Source of the DNA: Eubacterium sp. UBA3279
GTDB taxonomy: Bacteria; Bacillota; Clostridia; Lachnospirales; Lachnospiraceae
Direction of reading: 5' to 3'
Assembly: GCA_002361775.1 (NCBI GenBank)
Contig: DETV01000098.1
Coordinates: 1 to 11,271 of the forward strand
DNA: 11,271 nt
Position numbers and translations under genes: made by a program. The stretch's first letter is position 1, and every line of letters starts with the position of its first letter. A model generated the notes under the pieces. That model was given only the letters and a program-made list of their open reading frames with translations, was not told the DNA's origin and did not search any database. Shown here piece after piece: positions 1-6,680 of the stretch.

Positions 1-43
1 TATTATAGGACTAACTTGTAACTTATTGAATAGAATAATCTCT
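1..43. other. Short AT-rich edge sequence with no recognisable feature
   Basis: This stretch lies beyond the terminator of the sensor operon. I see no open reading frame, ribosome binding site or stem in it. It probably belongs to the spacer before the next gene outside the window. Confidence 0.5.
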
Positions 44-90
44 AAAAAAAGGTTAAAAATTTACGGTAACCATAAATTTTTAACCTTTTC
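44..90 (-). terminator. Rho-independent terminator of the three-gene sensor operon
   Basis: The two arms, 47-63 and 73-89, are perfectly complementary over 17 bp and enclose a 9-base loop (64-72). Read on the minus strand, the stem is followed by a run of T down to position 44, four of which are inside the stem. The stem starts about 23 bases after the stop codon of the binding-protein gene. It closes the operon and shows that no transporter gene follows on the same transcript. The plus-strand reading also has a short T run (86-89), so it may work weakly both ways. Confidence 0.9.
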
Positions 91-112
91 TTCTCTACAT
101 ATTGTCTAAATA

Positions 113-1108
113 TTAACTCTGCTTTTCGTTAAATGGGAACAAAAGTTTCTCATTTTCTGCAGTATACATATTTTCTGGTGTGACCAGTTCACTTCCTGCA
201 TTAATCCTGCGGGGAACTTTTTCACCTCTCAGCATCTCTACCGTATCTTTCACTCCCAGGTAACCCATTTTAAATGGCTTTTGAATAACAAACCCTTTAA
301 AAATCCCCTGCTCCATCATGGTGATTCCTTCCTGTGAACTGTCAATCCCCACCATGGAAATAGTTTCCTGGGCATTCATATCCCGCACTGCTCTGGCTGC
401 TCCCACAGCAGAATATTCATTTAAACCTGCAATCACCCCAAGATCCGGATGCTTTTCCAACAATTCCATAGCCAGATCATAAGCCTTCTGGTATTGAGAA
501 CCACAGTAAACCACCTCCACATAGTCTTTCTGCCGCTCTCCCAATCCTTCCCGAAACCCTTCTTCTCTCTCAATGGCAGTGGAAGCTCCCTCCACATGAC
601 CTACCACCGCAACCTTTTTCCCCTGGGGAAGTATCTGTTTCACATATTCTCCCAGACGTTTCCCCGCTTCCAGATTATCTGTCGCTACCTGAAGATCATC
701 GATATCCTTATCCACATCTGAATCAATCAGCACCAGACATATTCCCTGTTCTTTGATTTTTTCCAGAAGTTCCGTACTTTTCGTATAACTGACAGGAGAA
801 ATGATCAGAGCATCCGGTTTTTCTTCCCTTTTCAGAATTTCCTGAATCAATGCATTTTGTCCCTGATAATCTTCTTCCGAATTTGGAGCCACCACTTCCA
901 GATGAACGCCATACTCATCTGCCGCCGTCTTAACTCCCGCTAAAAGAGCAGTCCAAAAATCGTTGCTTTCATCAATAATCTTCGGGATATACATAAGTGA
1001 AATCTGCTTATCTTCTTTCCTATGGTGAAAAAATACAACTGCCGTCCCCATCAAAATCCCCAGACTACAAACAACGGTGATAAACATCCATTTTTTTCTT
1101 TTATTCAT
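113..1108 (-). CDS. Membrane-anchored RbsB-like sugar-binding protein, probable ligand sensor of the adjacent kinase
   Basis: A protein of 331 residues from the family of periplasmic sugar-binding proteins (Peripla_BP_4 / RbsB-like fold). Residues 1-6 are basic and 7-28 form one hydrophobic helix. There is no usable lipobox: the only cysteine there, C14, follows T-V-V. The protein is therefore probably held in the membrane by an uncleaved anchor with the two-lobed domain outside (about 36-328). By alignment from memory with E. coli RbsB, sugar-contacting positions are kept: F51/W52 in the first lobe, D129, R181 in an EREEGF motif, N230, D255 in VGIDSS and Q276. I chose the second ATG because GGAGG (1116-1120) lies 7 bases before it and would touch the first ATG (1112-1114). 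The gene overlaps the end of the kinase gene by 8 bases. No ABC permease or ATPase gene is nearby, so a sensing role with the kinase is more likely than transport. The ligand is unknown. Confidence 0.85.
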   Translation of the reverse strand: MNKRKKWMFITVVCSLGILMGTAVVFFHHRKEDKQISLMYIPKIIDESNDFWTALLAGVKTAADEYGVHLEVVAPNSEEDYQGQNALIQEILKREEKPDALIISPVSYTKSTELLEKIKEQGICLVLIDSDVDKDIDDLQVATDNLEAGKRLGEYVKQILPQGKKVAVVGHVEGASTAIEREEGFREGLGERQKDYVEVVYCGSQYQKAYDLAMELLEKHPDLGVIAGLNEYSAVGAARAVRDMNAQETISMVGIDSSQEGITMMEQGIFKGFVIQKPFKMGYLGVKDTVEMLRGEKVPRRINAGSELVTPENMYTAENEKLLFPFNEKQS

Positions 1109-2891
1109 GCCCATCCCTCCGTTCCTTCGGTATTTTCACAACAGCCGTAGTTCCTTCCCCCTGTACGCTGGTATAAGAAATTCCATACTCCGGCCCATAT
1201 GTAAGTTGTATTCTTTTTTGTACGTTATAAACCCCAACTCCGTTGGAACGGTAATTTACTGTATGTTTTTCAAAAATATGATTTAATGTTTCTTCGCTCA
1301 TTCCCACACCATTGTCCTGTATCTCAAACAAAATATTTCCATCTTGCTCATATCCTCTGATCAAAAGGAACCCCTTACTTTCTTTATATTTCAGGCCATG
1401 ATAAATGGCGTTTTCTATAAGAGGCTGCAGCACCAGTTTGATGATTTTCTCATTTCCTATGGAAGGCTCCACCTGAATTTCAAATTCCATCTTATCCTGA
1501 TATCTCATCTTTTGTATGGTAAGGTAATTCTTACAATACTCCACCTCCTGATAAATCAGTATTTCTTCATCTTCATTACTGATATTCTGCCGAAGAAGAC
1601 GGGCAAGAGAAGCGGTCATCAAAACCACCTCCTCATTTTTTTTACCCTCCGCCATCCAGATAATAGAATCCAGAGTATTATAAAGGAAATGAGGATTAAT
1701 CTGAGACTGTAAGGCTTTTAGTTCACTTTTTCGTTTGGCCTTTTGCTCACTGATAATCTCTTCCATCAACTCCTGAATTCTTCTGGTCATCACATTAAAG
1801 GTTTCTGTCAGGCTGCCAATTTCGTTATTTGAATCACTCTCCACATTTCCCGCCTGGAAATTCCCCTCCTGCACCAACGCCATAGACTGTTTCAGTTTTT
1901 GAATGGGCTGTGTGATTCCCCGGGAAACAATATTAGAAATAATCAGTGTAACTATGATCAGGATCACCGCAATAAGAAGATACAACCGCTGCGCCTGATC
2001 ACTTCGTTTTAACAATTCAGATATGTAAGAACAGCTTACCACAGTCCATCCGGTTTTTTCTGAGCGGGAAACAGTATAAAGACGGGCTTCCTCCCCCTCT
2101 CCCAGCTCCAGATAGTCTGATTTGCAGTTTTTCACTTCCTGAATATATTCTGTCTGTAATTCATTGTACAACTGCTGCTGCTGAGGATGATACACAATAT
2201 TTCCTTCTGCATCCAGAATGAAAATATATCCCTTTCTCCCCACGCTGCTTTCATCACACAAGGTTCGGATGGCGCTGTAATTTAAATCTACAAAAAGAAC
2301 GCCTTTTTCTTCTTTATCATGAAAATTATTAATCGCACGGCTAAGCGTTATTACCCAGGGGCGTTCTCCTTCCACCACATGTTGCACATGGGCAGAAGAT
2401 AAATAAACTTTTCCCGGATTTTCCACCGCTTTCCTGTACCATTCCAACTGCTCCATATTAATATACGGATTCATATAACTTCGCCCTTTATTTAACAGCG
2501 CCCGCCCATTTGCATGCACAAGACCCACATTGTAAATATCAGATCGGCTGTTCAGTACGGTGGAAAACTGGGAAATCAATTGCTTAGACGCTTCCGTAAT
2601 CTGGGTACTGTTACCAAACAGATAATCCTGCACATCCGCATTAGCTGCCAGCATGGAAGAAATATTATCCATATAATTTATGTAGGAATCGATATCGTTA
2701 TTTACCTGACCAGTCAGTTGCTTCATATAAGTAATCGTATTTTCAAAAACAGAAGCTCGCGTGTAAGACAGGGAAATTACCGTAACAATAGAAATAGCGG
2801 TCAAAACCAACATAGCCATTACCAGATAAATTACTGTCTGTATACTTCTGAATCTTCCAAAAAAAACGACAATGGGATTTTTTTTCTTCAT
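1101..2891 (-). CDS. YesM/LytS-like membrane sensor histidine kinase
   Basis: A 596-residue sensor kinase. Domains in order: a short basic N-terminus; membrane helix about 17-41; an extracellular region of roughly 260 residues (42-301) of the size and pattern of a double Cache sensor domain, with the GYIFILDAEG stretch at 221-230; membrane helix about 302-323; a HAMP linker about 324-377; a His_kinase (PF06580) segment with the phospho-acceptor H401 in NPHFLYN; and an ATPase domain with N494 in the N box, DNGVGM at 526-531 and GVGVYNV at 551-557. These kinases phosphorylate themselves on the histidine and pass the phosphate to the partner regulator. The partner here is the gene just upstream, which it overlaps by 4 bases (ATGA). 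A ribosome binding site, AGGA, lies about 10 bases before the start. The large outer domain is the likely docking surface for the binding protein encoded downstream. That partnership is inferred from gene order. Confidence 0.93.
   Translation of the reverse strand: MKKKNPIVVFFGRFRSIQTVIYLVMAMLVLTAISIVTVISLSYTRASVFENTITYMKQLTGQVNNDIDSYINYMDNISSMLAANADVQDYLFGNSTQITEASKQLISQFSTVLNSRSDIYNVGLVHANGRALLNKGRSYMNPYINMEQLEWYRKAVENPGKVYLSSAHVQHVVEGERPWVITLSRAINNFHDKEEKGVLFVDLNYSAIRTLCDESSVGRKGYIFILDAEGNIVYHPQQQQLYNELQTEYIQEVKNCKSDYLELGEGEEARLYTVSRSEKTGWTVVSCSYISELLKRSDQAQRLYLLIAVILIIVTLIISNIVSRGITQPIQKLKQSMALVQEGNFQAGNVESDSNNEIGSLTETFNVMTRRIQELMEEIISEQKAKRKSELKALQSQINPHFLYNTLDSIIWMAEGKKNEEVVLMTASLARLLRQNISNEDEEILIYQEVEYCKNYLTIQKMRYQDKMEFEIQVEPSIGNEKIIKLVLQPLIENAIYHGLKYKESKGFLLIRGYEQDGNILFEIQDNGVGMSEETLNHIFEKHTVNYRSNGVGVYNVQKRIQLTYGPEYGISYTSVQGEGTTAVVKIPKERRDGHE
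1115..1120 (-). promoter_or_regulatory. Ribosome binding site that decides the start of the binding-protein gene
   Basis: GGAGGG lies inside the last codons of the kinase gene. It directly abuts an ATG at 1112-1114, leaving no spacer, but is 7 bases from the ATG at 1106-1108. The second ATG is therefore the better start. The site sits within translated sequence, which suggests translational coupling to the kinase. Confidence 0.7.
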
Positions 2892-4510
2892 CGGTGATTT
2901 TTCCTCGCATATACAGTAGGTGTCATTCCCGTCATTTTCTTAAATGAAATACTGAAATAATGAGGATCTGAAAATCCCACTCTTTCCGCAATTTCATAGT
3001 TTTTCAACGTGGTATGCTCCAAAAGTTCTTTTGCCTTATCCATTCTTGTTCTGATCAATACTTCCATAAATGTTTCACCTGTCATTTCTTTAAATATCGT
3101 ACTGAAATGACTGGTACTGATTCCCAGATAGCTGCAGACAGTATTTAAACTGAGATCTTGCTGAGCATAATGTTCCTGAATATATTCCAACGCCTGAAGA
3201 GCCTGCCGTTTTCCGGAGGAGCTGTTCTCTCTTTCCATATAATCTGCAGCCTCCCAGGCAAATTCCTCCACCTGTTCCATTGCATCTTGAAAAGTTCGCT
3301 GGCTGGTAATACTGTTCAGAAGTTCTTCTTTTCTCTCTTCCACACTTCTCGGGTTGGAATGAATCTTTTCCACCACTGAACTTATGGTACGAAGCACCTG
3401 CTGAAGATAGAGACAGGCCCGGCTTTTATTTACTCTGCTCTCTATAATCCTCTCCTGTATCGTATCCAGACTTTCCTGTATCTCTTCTCTCCTGTTTTTC
3501 TGAAGACCGCTGGTCAGTTTTTCCAATTGATCCTCCAAAACAGCTTCTCCTCCAAATTTTTTATCCTTTTCCATATTAAGAAACAATTTACCACCCAACA
3601 GATAACGATACTCTAAAGCTTTATCTGCCTCATCATATGACAAATGCAGATCTTCCAGTTTTTTTACATAAGATCCCACCGCAATAGAAATATCCAACGT
3701 CATTGTTTCATAAACTTTTTCTTTAATTTCTTTGCAGATTACTTCTGCCATACGGGAAAACTCCATAGGTTTGTTCGTCTGAAACAAAATCCCCACCCGG
3801 TTATTTGCTTCCTGGTAGGCAATCCCCGCTTCATAATTTCTCACCACTTCATCACTGATATTGTAAACCACAAATGCCATCAGAGCGCTCTCCTGCCTCT
3901 GTGTCATGCTCTGTTCATACAAACCGGAATAGATATCAATACTAACCACCGCTACCCGATAATCTGAAGCCTCTAAAAAAACTCCCAGTTCTTCCAGTTT
4001 TTTCACACAGGCGTCCGGTTCCTGGGAACGAGTCACCAGAGAAGAGATTGCCTGTGAGCGGATCATCTGCTTATTCTTCCTGTATTCTTCTGAGTTTTTT
4101 GTCAGATTCTCCAGCTTCTGCTCCTCTTTTTTTGCAGATTCCAATGTTTTTTTCATTTTTTTCAAAATCTCTGTCAGTTCCACAGCAGTCACCGGCTTCA
4201 AAAGATATTCGCTTACATTATACTGAATCGCCTTCTTGGCGTATTCAAACTCACCAAAGCCGCTGAAAATAATAATTTTCGTTTCCGGATAATTATCATG
4301 AAGGTAGCAGCTTAGTTCCATCCCATCCATATACGGCATACAAATATCTGTGAGGACCAAATCCACCGGACACTTCTGCACAAATTCCATAGCTTCTTTT
4401 CCATTTTGACAATCACCCACCAGTTGGTATCCCAATCCATTCCAGTCAATATTGGCGCTGATGGCTTCCCGTACCAAAATCTCATCATCAACAAGTAAAA
4501 CCCTGTACAT
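2888..4510 (-). CDS. YesN-like response regulator with AraC-type DNA-binding domain
   Basis: A cytoplasmic regulator of 540 residues. The receiver domain (1-120) has the acidic pair D8/D9, phospho-acceptor D55 in LVLTD, S83 and K105 in LLKP. The middle region (about 121-433) has charged coiled-coil-like stretches and a weakly conserved domain typical of long YesN proteins. The AraC-family double helix-turn-helix occupies about 434-540 (ISTSHFSTIFKEMTG and GFSDPHYFSISFKKMTG). The open frame extends 26 codons further upstream, to 4588. I start it at MYRVLLVDD because an ideal AAAGGAGGAGG site lies just before that ATG, and because the predicted promoter overlaps the longer form. It is first in an operon with its kinase and a sugar-binding protein. 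It probably activates sugar uptake or use genes, and possibly its own operon. The targets are not in the window. Confidence 0.93.
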   Translation of the reverse strand: MYRVLLVDDEILVREAISANIDWNGLGYQLVGDCQNGKEAMEFVQKCPVDLVLTDICMPYMDGMELSCYLHDNYPETKIIIFSGFGEFEYAKKAIQYNVSEYLLKPVTAVELTEILKKMKKTLESAKKEEQKLENLTKNSEEYRKNKQMIRSQAISSLVTRSQEPDACVKKLEELGVFLEASDYRVAVVSIDIYSGLYEQSMTQRQESALMAFVVYNISDEVVRNYEAGIAYQEANNRVGILFQTNKPMEFSRMAEVICKEIKEKVYETMTLDISIAVGSYVKKLEDLHLSYDEADKALEYRYLLGGKLFLNMEKDKKFGGEAVLEDQLEKLTSGLQKNRREEIQESLDTIQERIIESRVNKSRACLYLQQVLRTISSVVEKIHSNPRSVEERKEELLNSITSQRTFQDAMEQVEEFAWEAADYMERENSSSGKRQALQALEYIQEHYAQQDLSLNTVCSYLGISTSHFSTIFKEMTGETFMEVLIRTRMDKAKELLEHTTLKNYEIAERVGFSDPHYFSISFKKMTGMTPTVYARKNHR

Positions 4511-4512
4511 TT

Positions 4513-4523
4513 CCTCCTCCTTT
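4513..4523 (-). promoter_or_regulatory. Strong ribosome binding site fixing the response regulator start
   Basis: The minus strand reads AAAGGAGGAGG, then two bases (4512-4511), then ATG at 4510-4508. The 5' AAAGGAGG (4516-4523) gives a 5-base spacing. This match is far better than anything before the in-frame ATG at 4588, and it sets the start. Confidence 0.85.
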
Positions 4524-4571
4524 AAAACAATCCCAAAAACTCTTTTTTCTGACAAAATTACACCTGATTTC

Positions 4572-4599
4572 ATTCTATCAGAATCCAAATCATTTGCAA
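4572..4599 (-). promoter_or_regulatory. Sigma-A-type promoter of the sensor operon with extended -10
   Basis: The minus strand has TTGCAA (4594-4599), a 16-base spacer and TAGAAT (4572-4577) preceded by TGA, an extended -10 element. Transcription would start near 4565, giving a leader of about 55 nt before the response regulator start. The site lies within the longer reading of that gene, which argues against the longer reading. Confidence 0.7.
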
Positions 4600-4617
4600 G
4601 AAAAATGTTTCATTCTT

Positions 4618-4648
4618 AATTCTTTATAGATTTTCGAATTCTTTTATA
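4618..4648 (-). repeat. Direct repeat upstream of the sensor operon promoter, possible regulator site
   Basis: On the minus strand TATAAAAGAATT (4637-4648) is followed by TATAAAGAATT (4618-4628). The copies are 19-20 bp apart, close to two helical turns, and lie about 19 bp upstream of the -35 box. AraC-family regulators commonly bind such direct repeats above a promoter. Binding by the adjacent YesN-like protein is inferred. The repeats are AT-rich, so chance is possible. Confidence 0.4.
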
Positions 4649-4692
4649 ATTTGTACATATTTTACTCACATTTATTGCGTATACTGCATAAC

Positions 4693-4719
4693 AGATAGTT
4701 GATTAACCACTCACTATCT
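4693..4719. repeat. Short inverted repeat in the spacer between the two operons
   Basis: AGATAGT (4693-4699) and ACTATCT (4713-4719) are perfect 7-bp inverted arms around a 13-base centre. They lie between the arcC terminator and the sensor operon promoter. The arms could be an operator or a weak hairpin. No downstream T run follows on either strand, so this is not a second terminator. Confidence 0.35.
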
Positions 4720-4730
4720 CCCCCCTCATT

Positions 4731-4780
4731 AAAAAGAAAAGAGCTGTGTATTTCTTCGTACACAGTTCTTTTTCTTTTTT
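4731..4780 (-). terminator. Rho-independent terminator of the carAB-uppP-arcC operon, probably bidirectional
   Basis: Long arms 4731-4750 and about 4759-4779 pair over some 20 bp around an 8-base loop (4751-4758), with one mismatch and one bulged base. The stem starts about 23 bases after the arcC stop codon. Read on the minus strand it is followed by CTTTTCTTTTT within and after the stem. Read on the plus strand the mismatch becomes a G-U pair and a T run (4769-4780) follows, so it should stop transcription from either side. Confidence 0.85.
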
Positions 4781-4802
4781 ATACTGTTTCCTGCTTTCAC
4801 AG

Positions 4803-5735
4803 TTATTTTACAATGACTGTTCCTGTCTTACCCAGATATCCTTCCACCGCTTTATCGATAGAGGTGATTACAGCCTTTCGCCCTTCTTTTCCTTCCACAA
4901 ACTCTACAGACGCCTGCATTTTGGGAAGCATGGTGTTTTGTTCAAACTGACCCTGCTCCATATAATTCTTTGCTTCTTCAACAGTGATCGTATCCAGAAC
5001 CTTTTCATTTTGCGTATGATATCCCACCGCAACTTTCTCCACGCTGGTCAGAATCATCAGTTCATCTGCATCCAGAAGCTGCGCCAGCTTTCCACTGGTA
5101 AGATCTTTTTCAATCACAGCGCTGGCTCCTTTCAATTCTGTTCCCTGTTCCAACACTGGGATACCGCCGCCGCCACAGGCTATTACTACCTGCCCTGCAT
5201 CAAGTAATGCTTTGACAGCATCAATTTCCACCACATACTGCGGTTTTGGAGCAGCTACGATTCTTCGGAAACCTTCTCCCACTTTTACCACATAATTTCC
5301 CTTTTCCTCTTCTTCTGCCGCTTCCTGCTCATTAAGAATTCTTCCGATCACTTTTACCGGTTCTGCAAAAGCTTCGTCATACGGATCCACAGTCACCTGC
5401 GTGAGAATTGTACATACCGGTTTATATATTCCTTCCTTCATCAAAGCTGACCGGATTCCATTTTGCAGATCATATCCGATATATCCCTGACTCATGGCAG
5501 AACATACTGACATAGGCGCATACGTATAATCCGGATGATATTTTCCAAATTCATTCATCGCTGTATGAATCATTCCCACCTGCGGCGCATTACTGTGAGA
5601 AATCACCACTTCCGCCCCTTCTTTTACCAGACGGGCAATGATTTGTGCCGTTTTTCTGGTTGCTTCCTTCTGTTCAGGAAGAGTATTTCCTAGGGCTCGA
5701 TGCCCCAGGGCAATAACAACTCTTTTTTTATCCAT
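4803..5735 (-). CDS. arcC: Carbamate kinase, YqeA/ArcC-like
   Basis: A 310-residue cytoplasmic enzyme of the amino acid kinase fold (PF00696), full length for the family. Carbamate kinases interconvert carbamoyl phosphate plus ADP with ATP plus carbamate, usually making ATP. Conserved parts: PMSVCSAMSQGYIGYDLQN (74-92), CGGGGIPV (187-194), K210 in AVIEKD, ILTSVEKV (228-235), K272 in MLPKM and the C-terminal GKTGTVIV. The whole resembles E. coli YqeA. Three glycine-rich loops differ from the textbook sequence: GHRA (11-14) for GGNA, SHSNAPQ (46-52) for THGNGPQ, and NTMLPK (267-272) for GSMLPK. As I recall, related changes occur in a clostridial subgroup, so they may be a subfamily trait, but they touch the active site. 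AGAGGG lies about 7 bases before the start. It follows uppP by 25 bases and is last in the operon. No arcA or arcB gene is in view, so an arginine deiminase role is not supported here. Confidence 0.9.
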   Translation of the reverse strand: MDKKRVVIALGHRALGNTLPEQKEATRKTAQIIARLVKEGAEVVISHSNAPQVGMIHTAMNEFGKYHPDYTYAPMSVCSAMSQGYIGYDLQNGIRSALMKEGIYKPVCTILTQVTVDPYDEAFAEPVKVIGRILNEQEAAEEEEKGNYVVKVGEGFRRIVAAPKPQYVVEIDAVKALLDAGQVVIACGGGGIPVLEQGTELKGASAVIEKDLTSGKLAQLLDADELMILTSVEKVAVGYHTQNEKVLDTITVEEAKNYMEQGQFEQNTMLPKMQASVEFVEGKEGRKAVITSIDKAVEGYLGKTGTVIVK

Positions 5736-5760
5736 CTTTTATCCCTCTTTTATTCACACT

Positions 5761-6657
5761 TTATTTTGCAAGAAACAGGAAATAGCCCAGTACCAACACG
5801 CCCAGTACAATCCGGTACCAGCCAAACACCTTAAAGTCATGCTTTTTAATATATCCCATCAGGAATTTAATTGCCAGAATAGATACCACAAAGGCAACTG
5901 CCATGCCCAGCAGAAGAGTAATCAATTCAACTGCCGTAAAACTAAGTCCAAACTTGACAATTTTCAACAAGCTTGCTCCAAACATTACGGGAATTGCCAG
6001 AAAGAAAGTATATTCCGCCGCCAATTTCCTGCTGGTTCCCAGAAGAATACCGCCGATGATAGTAGCGCCGGACCGGGAGGTTCCCGGAATCAGCGCCAGC
6101 AACTGAAAAATACCAATAAACAGCGCATCCATAAAAGTAATATCGCTCAGTCTCTTTCTTGTGGGAACACGGGTCTTATTCCTGTTTTCAATGACAATAA
6201 ACAACACGCCATAGACAATAAGCATCATCGCTACAACTATATAATTATTGAAATGATCTTCAATCCAGTCATTGAACGGAAGTCCGATGATAATTGCGGG
6301 AATACAGGAAACCAGAATTTTCATCCAGAGAATGATTTTATTCATATCCACATATTTATCTGTGAACTTCTGAATTCCCGCCACTTTCTCGTCTTTACTA
6401 ATGAATTTCCAGTTACTTTCCCGGGAAGGATCGTTTTTGTGAAAAGGCCAAAGCTTTTCAAAATCCAACACCACAACCGCCAGAACTGCTCCTAACTGAA
6501 TTACCACCAGAAACATTTTCCAGAAGCTTTCTGATACGTCTAACTTTATAAATTCATCCACAAGAATCATATGCCCCGTACTGCTGATAGGAAGCCATTC
6601 GGTAATTCCCTCCACAATACCCAAAAATATGACTTTTAAAATTTCAATAATATCCAT
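5761..6657 (-). CDS. uppP: Undecaprenyl-diphosphate phosphatase (UppP/BacA)
   Basis: A 298-residue integral membrane enzyme that removes one phosphate from undecaprenyl diphosphate, so the lipid carrier of peptidoglycan and wall polymer synthesis can be reused. Extra copies are known to give bacitracin resistance. The signature motifs are intact: GIVEGITEWLPISSTGH (13-29) with E16 and E20, S26 and T27, and PGTSRSG (191-197) with R195. Several hydrophobic helices follow (for example 137-156, 176-190, 216-236, 243-266, 280-297). It is somewhat longer than the 273-residue E. coli protein; the extra part lies in the hydrophilic loop about 70-106. GGGGAG stands about 6 bases before the ATG. It starts 23 bases after carB and is followed 25 bases later by arcC, so it is probably co-transcribed with both. 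Confidence 0.96.
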   Translation of the reverse strand: MDIIEILKVIFLGIVEGITEWLPISSTGHMILVDEFIKLDVSESFWKMFLVVIQLGAVLAVVVLDFEKLWPFHKNDPSRESNWKFISKDEKVAGIQKFTDKYVDMNKIILWMKILVSCIPAIIIGLPFNDWIEDHFNNYIVVAMMLIVYGVLFIVIENRNKTRVPTRKRLSDITFMDALFIGIFQLLALIPGTSRSGATIIGGILLGTSRKLAAEYTFFLAIPVMFGASLLKIVKFGLSFTAVELITLLLGMAVAFVVSILAIKFLMGYIKKHDFKVFGWYRIVLGVLVLGYFLFLAK

Positions 6658-6680
6658 GCTTTCTCCCCTTTATCAACCAC

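Noticed and set aside
1024..1088. Lipoprotein signal at the start of the binding protein
   Set aside because: The only early cysteine (residue 14) follows T-V-V, without the small residue needed before it.
1109..1114. Earlier ATG for the binding protein, two codons upstream
   Set aside because: The GGAGGG site touches this ATG with no spacer, while the next ATG has a normal 7-base gap.
4511..4588. A 26-codon N-terminal extension of the response regulator in the same frame
   Set aside because: The receiver domain begins at MYRVLLVDD, an ideal ribosome binding site lies just before that ATG, and the likely promoter overlaps the extension.
5638..6495. A 285-codon open frame on the plus strand opposite arcC and uppP
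   Set aside because: It is antisense to two well-supported genes, and its composition (rich in N, H, Q, K) is that of a shadow frame.
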